DNA from: Streptomyces sp. NBC_01381
GTDB taxonomy: Bacteria; Actinomycetota; Actinomycetes; Streptomycetales; Streptomycetaceae
Length of the DNA stretch: 64,000 nt
Direction of reading: 5' to 3'
NCBI RefSeq assembly: GCF_026340305.1
Contig: NZ_JAPEPI010000001.1
Location: 4,588,001-4,652,000, forward strand
Below are positions 35,335 through 42,850 of the stretch, one piece after another. The notes below the pieces were generated by a model. The model did no database searches and was not told where the DNA came from. It saw nothing but the letters and a program-made list of their open reading frames with translations. The translations under genes and the position numbers were made by a program. How positions within the stretch are numbered: position 1 is the first letter of the stretch; each line of letters starts with the position of its first letter.

Positions 35335-37359
35335 CTAGGAGGCCGACGACACCACCCGTACGTCGGCCGCCCGCACATACGCCACGCGGTGCCCGAACTG
35401 GATCTCGTAGTACGTGTCCTTGCCGCGCACCACCTTGTGCGGCGCCGTGTCGAACGTCGGGGCGTAGAAGTACTCGCCCGGCATCTTGTCGCCGACCGCG
35501 TACTTCTGGCCTGCCAGAAGCTTGTACGGCAGCGGGGTGACCGGCTGCGCAGGGACGCCCGCCGGGTACGCCTCCTTCTCCGGGTAGGCGCGGCCGTAGA
35601 CCGGCACGCTCTCCGCCCCCGCCTTCGGCGTGATCACGGGCCCGGCCGCGTCGAGGGCGGTCGGCTGCTTCTTCGGGTTCTTGAACCAGGCCTTCTGGCC
35701 CAGGTACCAGACGGCCGTCCAGTCGCCCTTGCGGTCGGCGACCGCGTACTGCTGGCCGGTGGAGAGCCGGGCGCCGACGTCGTTCACACCGATCGTCGAG
35801 TCGCCGCCGCCGGGCCGCAGGCCGATGTCCTTGATCAGCGATGCGTCGTCGCGCGGCTCGGTGTGCACCCGCACCGCCGCGGAGCCGTGCGTCTGGCACT
35901 TCTCGCCCGGCTTGACGCAACCCGTGTACTCCGGCCGGTTCTTGGCGTACTCGGGCGCCACCGTCACCAGGCCGCCGTCCGGGCCCGCCGTGCGCACGAA
36001 CGGCTTGCCCATCAGCGTGAAGTAGTGCTGCCAGTCCCAGTACGGGCCGGGGTCGGTGTGCATGCCCGGGATCGTCGACGGCACCGTGCCCTGGACGTTG
36101 TCGTGACCGATGATGTGCCGGCGGTCCAGCGGGATGTCGTACTTCTTGGCGAGGTACTTCACCAGACGGGCCGACGAGCGGTACATCGCCTCCGTGTACC
36201 AGCTGTCGGGCTGCGCGAGGAATCCCTCGTGCTCCAGGCCGATGGACTTGGCGTTGACGTACCAGTTGCCCGCGTGCCAGGCGACGTCCTTCGCCTTCAC
36301 GTGCTGGGCGATGTGCCCGTCGGTGGAGCGCAGGGTGTACTGCCAGGACACATAGGTGGGGTCCTGCACCATGTTGAGGACGCCTTCCCAGCGTCCCTCG
36401 GTGTCATGGATGACGATCGTGTCGATGCTCTGGCTCTTGGGGCGGTTCGACAGATCGTGGTTGCCGTAGTCGTCGTTGCCGTTCGGGTCCTTGAACTCCT
36501 CGTACGGCGCCGGGATCCACTCGCACGACACCGTCTGCGGGCACTCGGTCTCGCCCGCGGCCGCCTTCCGCAGCCCCATGCCGAGCACCTGCGCCGCGTC
36601 CGGCCGCAGGCCGCTGTCCGGCGCGAGCGCCACGCGCTGACCGGCGTCCGTGGTGCGCGCCTGGCCGTCGCGGATGACCGCGAACACGTCATTGGCGTAC
36701 GTCGCCGCCGTGGCCTGGTCGTCCGCTCCTGAGAAGCGGGCGATCGCGCCGTACCAGTCGGCCGGGTCGTCGCTGAGCGGCTTGCCGAGCTTCTTCTGAG
36801 CGGCGGCGAGCAGGGCGGCTCCGCCGCGCACGTTGGCCGCGGGGTCGGTGCGCAGGCGCTCGGCGGAGAGGCCGCTGAGTTCGGCGGCGCGGGGCAACGT
36901 CTTGAGCCGGGCGGGGAGTTGGGAGTTCTCCGGCACTGCGGCCGTCGAATTCTTCGACTCCTTCGACTCCTTTGGCTTCAGTACGCCCCGTGAGGCGTCG
37001 CCGCGGGGGTCCTCCGTGTCCTCGCTGTGGTGCGGTGCGCCGGCGACGGCGATGGCGGTGCGCGCGTCGGTGAGGTGCATCGGGCCGTAGCCGCCGGTGA
37101 CGCTCGGCGCGCCGCCGTGCGCGTCCCAGCGGGACTGCAGATAGGAGACGCCGAGCAGTACGCTCCGCGGCACCTGGTACTCGGCGGCGGCGGAGGCGAA
37201 GGCGTCCTGCAGCCGGGCCGACGCGGCGGGGGCGGCGGCGCCGGACGACGGTGCGGCACCGAGCAGCGGGAACAGCAGACCGGCGGAGACAAGGGCGCCC
37301 GCGGCCCTGACGGAACGTCTGCGGGTGGCAGGGGTGCGGGCGGTGGCGGATCCTCGCAA
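35335..37359 (-). CDS. secreted N-acetylmuramoyl-L-alanine amidase with lysozyme-like domain
   Basis: The 674-residue cell-wall hydrolase has a Sec signal of about 45 residues, then a lysozyme-like/SLT domain (about 48-245: VLLGVSYLQSRWDAH, YGPMHLTDAR, DWYGAIARFSG), then an Amidase_2/PGRP domain (about 310-445). The latter has TIVIHDTEG (zinc His near 317), GLEHEGF, IIGHDNVQG and MHTDPGPYWDW (second zinc ligands). C-terminal SH3-like segments follow, with repeated VRVHTEP, WLGQKAWF-type WYLGQKAW and VYGRAYPEK strands. The start is TTG 37359, five bases after a perfect AGGAGG; no ATG or GTG is nearby. It acts on peptidoglycan, probably in growth or sporulation. Confidence 0.87.
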   Translation of the reverse strand: MRGSATARTPATRRRSVRAAGALVSAGLLFPLLGAAPSSGAAAPAASARLQDAFASAAAEYQVPRSVLLGVSYLQSRWDAHGGAPSVTGGYGPMHLTDARTAIAVAGAPHHSEDTEDPRGDASRGVLKPKESKESKNSTAAVPENSQLPARLKTLPRAAELSGLSAERLRTDPAANVRGGAALLAAAQKKLGKPLSDDPADWYGAIARFSGADDQATAATYANDVFAVIRDGQARTTDAGQRVALAPDSGLRPDAAQVLGMGLRKAAAGETECPQTVSCEWIPAPYEEFKDPNGNDDYGNHDLSNRPKSQSIDTIVIHDTEGRWEGVLNMVQDPTYVSWQYTLRSTDGHIAQHVKAKDVAWHAGNWYVNAKSIGLEHEGFLAQPDSWYTEAMYRSSARLVKYLAKKYDIPLDRRHIIGHDNVQGTVPSTIPGMHTDPGPYWDWQHYFTLMGKPFVRTAGPDGGLVTVAPEYAKNRPEYTGCVKPGEKCQTHGSAAVRVHTEPRDDASLIKDIGLRPGGGDSTIGVNDVGARLSTGQQYAVADRKGDWTAVWYLGQKAWFKNPKKQPTALDAAGPVITPKAGAESVPVYGRAYPEKEAYPAGVPAQPVTPLPYKLLAGQKYAVGDKMPGEYFYAPTFDTAPHKVVRGKDTYYEIQFGHRVAYVRAADVRVVSSAS

Positions 37360-37693
37360 TGCAGCCTCCTGGGACGGTGAAGCGTGATGGGGCGTGCGGG
37401 GCCGGGCGTGCGTCAGTGGTACCGGCTCCCCGACGATCCGTCAATCATGCCCAGGGAGAAGGATTTCCCATGTCAGCGCCGGTCCGGGCGGGTTTCGCCC
37501 GAAGAGGCCGCACGGCCTGCGACGCGTCAGTGGAATGGACCAATGAGCAGCGGGAACACGGCGATGACCACAGGGCGGACACCCGTCCCTGCCAGAGGTC
37601 CGGTCCACCTGTTCGGGGGAGAGCCCGGCGGCCAAGCCTGGTGTCACACCCAGGATGAGCCGACACTGTCAGCCGCCGGACGGTTCGTGCACG
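37360..37693. other. 334-bp intergenic region, no gene recognised
   Basis: Lies between the divergent amidase and the truncated quinone oxidoreductase. It must carry the amidase promoter on the minus strand. Short open frames on both strands have neither ribosome sites nor recognisable similarity. Confidence 0.5.
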
Positions 37694-38275
37694 ATGGTGA
37701 TCACGACGAACAGCACGCACAGCATGCAGGCCATGACCATTCCCGAGTTCGGCACCGCGGACGTTCTGCGCCTCGCCGAGGTCAAGACGCCCGAGCCCGG
37801 TCCGGGACAGGTGTCGATCGAGGTGGCGTACGCGGGCGCCAACTTCGCCGAGGTCCCTTTCCGGCAGGGCGTGGTGGACGTACCGCTGCCGTACGTACCC
37901 GGGATCGAGGTGTCCGGTCACGTACGGGTTCTGGGCGAAGGGGGCGAGGGGCTGACGGTGGGCCAGCCGGTCGCCGCCCTGACCATTGTCGACGGCGGCG
38001 GCTACGGCGAGGTCGTGACCACGGCGGCGGAACTCGTCGCCCCGCTGGACGGTTCGGGCCTCGGCCTCGATGTCGCGGCGGTGCTTCCGTCGAACAGCAC
38101 CACCGCGTTCCTGGTGCTCGAGCGGGTGGCCGGGCTGCAGCGCGGTGAGCGCGTCCTGGTGCACGCGGCGGCCGGCGGCGTGGGCAGTCAGCTCGGCCAG
38201 GTCGCCCGGCTGCTCGGCGCGGGCCGGGTCGTCGGCACGGTGGGCAGCGCGGCGAAGATCGATGTCGCCAAGGCG
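37694..38275 (+). pseudogene. zinc-binding alcohol dehydrogenase/quinone oxidoreductase, C-terminal half lost
   Basis: Residues 1-195 are a normal MDR-family quinone oxidoreductase N-terminus: MQAMTIPEFGTADVLRLAEV, PLPYVPGIEVSGHV, STTAFLVLERVAGLQRGERV and the NADP-binding AAAGGVGSQLGQVARLLGAG, ending SAAKIDVAKA where the next Rossmann strand should begin. After about 38275 the frame stays open but the sequence no longer resembles the family and soon overlaps the opposite-strand gene at 38402. Family length is about 310-330, so the second half of the cofactor domain and the substrate-domain return are missing. It is probably a recombination or deletion remnant. Confidence 0.72.
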
Positions 38276-38401
38276 CGGCCGTCGGCGGACATCGGCTCGC
38301 CGATCCGGCCGCCGCCCATGCCCTTCCGGTGCGCCGCCGGGACCGTCGCCGAGCTGCCGGACCCGCGTCAGGCCCCCGGCCTCTGGACGATCAGCGCGGG
38401 C

Positions 38402-38665
38402 TCACTCGGGCTCCGCCCGCCCCGCGTGGCGATCGACCTGCCGCTCCACCTCGCGGGCCTCGTCGGTCAGCATCTGAAGCCTGGCCTCGGCCTGGTCCGC
38501 GCGGGCCTGGATGCGTGCCGTGTCGTCGGCGATGACCTGGCAGGCCAGATCCATGGCGGCGTCGACGTCTTCGGGGGAAGCGCGCTCCGCCAGCTCCTCC
38601 AGGGCGCTCTTGACCGCGGGGATGCCGCCGCGTGCGTGGATGTCGTTCCAGAACTCATAGTCCAT
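38402..38665 (-). CDS. small helical hypothetical protein
   Basis: An 87-residue, highly charged, probably coiled-coil protein (ALEELAERASPEDVDAAMDLACQVIADDTARIQARADQAEARLQML in several heptad-like stretches). It begins MDYEFWNDIHARGGIP. I did not recognise a named family. An alternative ATG six codons upstream exists; neither has a strong ribosome site. It lies just downstream, on the same strand, of the Cys-rich helical protein. It reads into the region where the truncated oxidoreductase is broken. Confidence 0.6.
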   Translation of the reverse strand: MDYEFWNDIHARGGIPAVKSALEELAERASPEDVDAAMDLACQVIADDTARIQARADQAEARLQMLTDEAREVERQVDRHAGRAEPE

Positions 38666-38737
38666 CCGGGCATTTTGGCGCATCCCCGTGGGTGCTCGCG
38701 GACGCAGCCCGCGACAAGCCCGTACGCGATCGCGATA

Positions 38738-39148
38738 CTACGCCCGCAAGCCCTGCAGCACCTCCCGGCAGGCGGCCCCCGCACGGCTCGTCGCCCCCGC
38801 GCAGAGGCGGCAGTGCTCATGGTGCGGCGCGTGCCGGGCGCACAGTTCATGGCTGCGCTCGCAGGCGATCACGCACGCCTCCAACTGCGCGGTCAGCAGC
38901 GCGTGGCCGCCGTCCGAGCCGCGCGTCAGCACCCGCCGCGTGGTGGCCGCCACGTCGGCGCAGTCCAGGTCGCGGCTGATGGCGTCGCGGAGTTCATCGG
39001 CCTCTTTCGCGGCGAGCATGCCGGCCGCGCACGCCGCCACGGCCTGTTCGCACGCCGAGAGGGAGTCGGCGGCGCCGGCGAGCATCTGGTTGTCGAGGTG
39101 GTCGGCCCGAGAGGCAAGGCTGTCGAACAACTCGCGTGTCTGGAGCAT
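38738..39148 (-). CDS. four-helix Cys-rich copper-storage-like protein (Csp/DUF326)
   Basis: The 136-residue helical protein has nine Cys, most spaced as C-x3/x4-C along helices (SACEQAVAACAAG, LDCAD, EACVIACERSHELCARH, HEHCRLCAG, ACREVL). This is the pattern of the four-helix-bundle copper storage proteins, which fill their core with Cu(I). No signal peptide is present, so it would be a cytosolic Csp3-like form. ATG 39148 follows GGAG. It is divergent from a PepSY membrane protein. Fewer Cys than the best-known Csp3 proteins implies lower capacity or another ligand. Confidence 0.72.
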   Translation of the reverse strand: MLQTRELFDSLASRADHLDNQMLAGAADSLSACEQAVAACAAGMLAAKEADELRDAISRDLDCADVAATTRRVLTRGSDGGHALLTAQLEACVIACERSHELCARHAPHHEHCRLCAGATSRAGAACREVLQGLRA

Positions 39149-39404
39149 CGCGTCTCCAACGGAGTCGGGGCGGGAGCAAGGAGAGGGTGAACTCCCGGTC
39201 TCCCGACGCTAGTCCTGGCCGCTGCGCGGGTGAAGGGCATGGGCCGGACCGATCGACGCTGCTCCCGTCCGCGCTCCACATGTGGCGTACGTCACAAAGT
39301 ATTCGCGGATCGGAGGGAACTCTTCCGTCGCTTCGGCCGACTCATGGACCGGCCCGATGACGGCCGACCGCGTCCGCACGCCCCGTGACCCAGGAGAGCC
39401 CCGC

Positions 39405-40820
39405 ATGTCCGCCGAACCCACACTTCTCGCCCCGGACGACGGGCAGGAGACCCCGGGGGATGCTCCCTCCGCAGGCCGGTCCGGATGGGCGTCGCTGCGT
39501 CCGCTGGTGCTGCGGCTGCACTTCTACGCCGGGGTGCTCATCGCGCCCTTCCTTCTCGTCGCCGCCACGACGGGACTTCTCTACGCCTGTTCCTTCCAGG
39601 CCGAGAAGATCGTGTACGACCATGAAATGCGCGTCCCTGTGAGCGCGAACGGCACCGAACTTCCCGTCTCTCGGCAGGTGGCCGCCGCCCGCAAGGCGTA
39701 TCCCGAAGGCGAGATCGGCGCGGTGCGCCCCTCGCCGGAGGAGGGCGCCACGACGCGTGTCCTGCTGACCGGAGTGCCCGGCGTGGACGAAGACCGCAAG
39801 CTCGCCGTCTTCGTGAACCCGTACAACGGAGAAGTCCGCGGCGCCCTTGAGCAGTACGGCTCCACCGGCGCCCTGCCGTTGCGCACCTGGATCTCCGAAC
39901 TCCACCGCAATCTGCACCTCGGCGAGCCCGGCCGCCTCTACAGCGAACTCGCCGCCAGCTGGCTGTGGGTGATCGCCGGCGGCGGTCTCGTCCTGTGGTT
40001 CGGACGGCGAAGGGCCCGCCGCAAGCTGCGCGGCACCACCGGCCGCCGGCGCACGCTGTCACTGCACGGCTCGGTCGGCGTATGGGCCGCCGTCGGACTG
40101 ATCTTGCTGTCGGCGACGGGCCTCACCTGGTCGACGTACGCCGGAGAGAGCATCAGCGACCTGCGCGAGGCCATCGGGCAGACGACACCGACGGTGACGG
40201 CGGGCGTCGCGGGCGGCGGCGGGGAGCACGCCGAGCACGACGCGTCCGGCTCGGCGGGCGCCGCGAAGGGCGACGACGTCGGCCTGGACGCCGTGCTGAA
40301 GGCGGCCCGCGCCGAGGGGCTCGGCAACCCGGTGGAGATCGTCGCGCCCGCCGACGCGTCGTCCGCGTACGTCGTCAGCCAGGTCGGGCGCAGCTGGCCC
40401 ACCAAGCAGGACTCCGTCGCCATCGACCCGGCCACCGGTGAGGTCACCGACGTACAGCGGTTCGCCGACTATCCCGTGCTCGCCAAGCTCACCCGCTGGG
40501 GCATCGACGCGCACACCGGTGTCCTGTTCGGCCTCGTCAACCAGATCGCCCTCGCCGCGCTCGCCCTCTGTCTGATCCTGCTGATCGTGTGGGGCTACCG
40601 CATGTGGTGGCAGCGCGGCCGCGGCACCGCCTTCGGCCGCCCACTGCCGCGCGGGGCATGGCAGAACGTCCCCGCATACATCCTGGTCCCGATCATGGCG
40701 GCGATCGCCGCACTCGGCTACTTCGTCCCGCTGCTCGGCATCACCCTGGCCGCCTTCCTCGCCGTGGACATCGCCCTGGGGGAGATCGCCTACCGGCGCG
40801 GGCGGCGAACCTACGCCTGA
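39405..40820 (+). CDS. PepSY-associated TM helix membrane protein
   Basis: The 471-residue integral membrane protein has four main TM segments: LHFYAGVLIAPFLLVAATTG (about 37-57), SWLWVIAGGGLVLWFG (185-202), SVGVWAAVGLILLSATGLTW (225-245), and C-terminal pairs in IALAALALCLILLIVWGY and AYILVPIMAAIAALGYFVPLLG. PepSY domains lie in the extracytoplasmic loops. Such proteins are linked to iron or copper (siderophore) reduction and uptake. ATG 39405 follows CAGGAGAG. A candidate ECF-type promoter (GGAAC at 39316, CGAC at 39338) lies upstream. Divergence from the copper-storage-like gene suggests a metal-related role. Confidence 0.85.
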   Translation: MSAEPTLLAPDDGQETPGDAPSAGRSGWASLRPLVLRLHFYAGVLIAPFLLVAATTGLLYACSFQAEKIVYDHEMRVPVSANGTELPVSRQVAAARKAYPEGEIGAVRPSPEEGATTRVLLTGVPGVDEDRKLAVFVNPYNGEVRGALEQYGSTGALPLRTWISELHRNLHLGEPGRLYSELAASWLWVIAGGGLVLWFGRRRARRKLRGTTGRRRTLSLHGSVGVWAAVGLILLSATGLTWSTYAGESISDLREAIGQTTPTVTAGVAGGGGEHAEHDASGSAGAAKGDDVGLDAVLKAARAEGLGNPVEIVAPADASSAYVVSQVGRSWPTKQDSVAIDPATGEVTDVQRFADYPVLAKLTRWGIDAHTGVLFGLVNQIALAALALCLILLIVWGYRMWWQRGRGTAFGRPLPRGAWQNVPAYILVPIMAAIAALGYFVPLLGITLAAFLAVDIALGEIAYRRGRRTYA

Positions 40821-40917
40821 GCGAAGCCCGACGGGTGAAACAGACGACGTCGAGCCGACCCGGCGCGAGGAGGCCGCCCGGCCGGAGGCGTGCCGCGTCG
40901 AGTCGTACGGTAGGCGG

Positions 40918-41868
40918 ATGGTCCCCCTGGCCGTACGCGTCGTGAAGCGACTGGTGGCCCTCGACGCCGAGTTCGGTGCGAGGGCGGCCTTGCCCGTCGT
41001 GCGCGAGGCGATGCGGCGCATGCCGGACCTGTCCGTCGATCCCCGAGCCCTGCGCCACCAGGACAGCGACCGGCTCGCGGCGCTCGCCGAGCTGTGCGAG
41101 GTCGTCGGCTGGATCCTCTTCGACGCGGGCCGCTACCGTGCGGCCCACCGGATGAACGTCCGCGCGGCGGCCCTGGCCGAACTCTGCGGAGACCGCTGGA
41201 TGGCCCGCTTCGTGTTCCTGAACCACAGCATGCTCAAGGCCCACACCGGAGAACCACGGGCCGCCCTGGACGCCGTCGCCCGTACGGCCGGGGTGCGGGC
41301 CATGCCCGCACGGGTCGGCAGTCTCGTCCTGGTGCGGCAGGCCCACGCGGTCGCCATGCTGGGCGGCCGCAGCGAGGCCGTGGAGCTGATCTCCCGCGCG
41401 CACAGCCGGTTCCTGGACGGCGTCTCGCGCCACGATCCACCCTGGGCCTGGTGGTTCGACGAGACCGAACTCCTCGGCCACCAGGGCTGGGTCCACGCCA
41501 GACTGGGCCGCTGGGACCGCGCCGTCCCTCTGTTGCACCGCGCCGCCACCGCGCCCGGACCGTCCTACCGCAAGTTGTTCACGGCGCAGCTCCTCGCGGC
41601 CCTCGTGGGGGCGGGGGCCTGGAGCGAGGCGGAAGATCTCATCGCGGAGATCGCTCCTGACGCCGCCCGCATCGGTTCCGTACGCACGACCGAGACACTC
41701 GGCGGAACGGCGACCCGGCTGCGCGGGCGTACGGACGTGCCGACCTCGCTGCGGGACGCGGCGGTCTTCCTCCTGGAGTCGCTACCGGGTGGTGCCGGCG
41801 GCGCGAGGCGGCAGCCCGGTGCCGACCCGCCTCAGCCCGGAGCCGCGAGCCCGCTCAACCGGCGCTGA
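40918..41868 (+). pseudogene. XRE/NsdB-type regulator C-terminal TPR region lacking the HTH
   Basis: The 316-residue frame starts PLAVRVVKRLVALDAEFGARAALP and continues as TPR-like helices (RYRAAHRMNVRAAALAEL, GWVHARLGRWDRAVPLLHRAA), like the C-terminal half of Streptomyces XRE regulators such as NsdB. The N-terminal helix-turn-helix is absent. The frame remains open upstream to the PepSY stop but contains no HTH. ATG 40918 has only a weak TAGGCGG site. It could be a 5'-deleted remnant or an expressed HTH-less sensor. The 3' end overlaps the convergent MerR gene by 37 bases. Confidence 0.55.
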
Positions 41869-42182
41869 GTCTCACGGAGTCGGGCCTGCTGGGCGGCGAG
41901 GCGTCCGGCCAGGGCGTCAAGGTCGGCCCGCAGGTCCGGGCACATCTCCAGGGAAGTGCCGTGCTCGCCGGTGCGGGCGCAGTCGAGGTAGCGCCGGATG
42001 GTCGCGGTCCCGAGGCCGGCGGAGATCATCGTCCGGATCTGGGCGACGCGGGTGACATCGGACGCGGAGTAGTCCCGGTACCCGCTGCTGTTGCGATCCG
42101 GAACCAGCAGTCCCCGCTCCTCGTAGTGGCGCAGCGCCCGCGCGCTCACGCCGGTCAGATCGGCGAGTTCGCTGATCAGCAC
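41832..42182 (-). CDS. MerR family transcriptional regulator
   Basis: The 116-residue MerR protein has an N-terminal winged HTH (ISELADLTGVSARALRHYEE, residues 3-22), the RNSSGYRDYSASDV wing, and a coiled-coil effector helix with Cys pairs absent except single Cys in LDCARTG and MCPDLR. It is thus more like the small SoxR/CueR-sized MerR group that senses organic or redox ligands. GTG 42182 with AGGGG upstream. It is divergent from the hydrolase gene, whose promoter has an overlong -35/-10 spacer spanned by a palindrome, the classic MerR arrangement. Confidence 0.87.
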   Translation of the reverse strand: MLISELADLTGVSARALRHYEERGLLVPDRNSSGYRDYSASDVTRVAQIRTMISAGLGTATIRRYLDCARTGEHGTSLEMCPDLRADLDALAGRLAAQQARLRETQRRLSGLAAPG

Positions 42183-42222
42183 CGTCTATTCCCCTCATCG
42201 GCTTGGCTCGGATCGATACGGC

Positions 42223-42254
42223 TTGACCTTCACGCAGGCGTGAAGCCATACCGT
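42223..42254 (+). promoter_or_regulatory. MerR-type stretched promoter with operator
   Basis: -35 TTGACC (42223-42228), -10 TACCGT (42249-42254), spacer 20 bp. The perfect palindrome CTTCACGC-AG-GCGTGAAG (42228-42245) fills the spacer. The -10 ends 8 bases before the hydrolase ATG, so the transcript is nearly or fully leaderless. Confidence 0.75.
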
Positions 42255-42262
42255 CCTGCGAC

Positions 42263-42850
42263 ATGACCCTTCGAACAACGCAGCGGCGCGCCTCGATCAT
42301 CCACGGGTACGGAGCCTCCCCCGAAGACCACTGGTTCGGCTGGCTCGCCGGGCAGCTCGACGCGGGCGGCATCCCGGCCGGCGTCCCGGCCCTTCCGAAC
42401 CCGCTGGACCCGGACCCCGCACAGTGGACGGAGGCCGTACGCGCCGAAGTGGGAGTCCCCGACCAGGACTCGATCGTCGTCGCGCACAGCCTCGGCTGCC
42501 TGACCGTGCTGCGCCATCTGCGTTCGCTCGCAGAACCCTGGCAGTTGGGCACCCTCGTACTCGTCGCCGGGTTCGTCGACCGACTGCCCGCGCTCCCGGA
42601 CCTGGACGCCTACATCGGGGACGGCTGTGACGTGGCAGGGCTGAGCGGCCGCATCGGTCGGCTCACCGTCATCCGGTCGGACGCGGACCCGTACGTACCC
42701 GTCGGCCACACCGACCGCCTTGCCGGTCTCCTGGGGGTCTCCGCGGACGTCGTCCCCGGAGCCGGTCATTTCCTGGCCTCCGACGGCGTCACTTCGCTCC
42801 GCGAGGCGCGTGAGGCCATCGCGTGTGGGCCGATTCCAGATGCTGCTTGA
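42263..42850 (+). CDS. RBBP9/YdeN-type serine hydrolase
   Basis: The 195-residue alpha/beta hydrolase of the RBBP9/YdeN family has an N-terminal IIHGYGASPEDHWFGWL, the nucleophile elbow VVAHSLGCLTVL (Ser near 74), the acid in SDADPYVPVGH near 140, and the His in PGAGHFLA near 165. It is probably transcribed leaderless from the MerR-controlled promoter. MerR control suggests detoxification of an ester or lactone inducer, but the substrate is unknown. The 3' end overlaps the opposite-strand P450 fusion gene by 62 bases. Confidence 0.86.
   Translation: MTLRTTQRRASIIHGYGASPEDHWFGWLAGQLDAGGIPAGVPALPNPLDPDPAQWTEAVRAEVGVPDQDSIVVAHSLGCLTVLRHLRSLAEPWQLGTLVLVAGFVDRLPALPDLDAYIGDGCDVAGLSGRIGRLTVIRSDADPYVPVGHTDRLAGLLGVSADVVPGAGHFLASDGVTSLREAREAIACGPIPDAA

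Noticed and set aside
37441..37647. 68-codon minus-strand frame upstream of the amidase
   Set aside because: No ribosome site and no recognisable sequence; the region is better explained as promoter.
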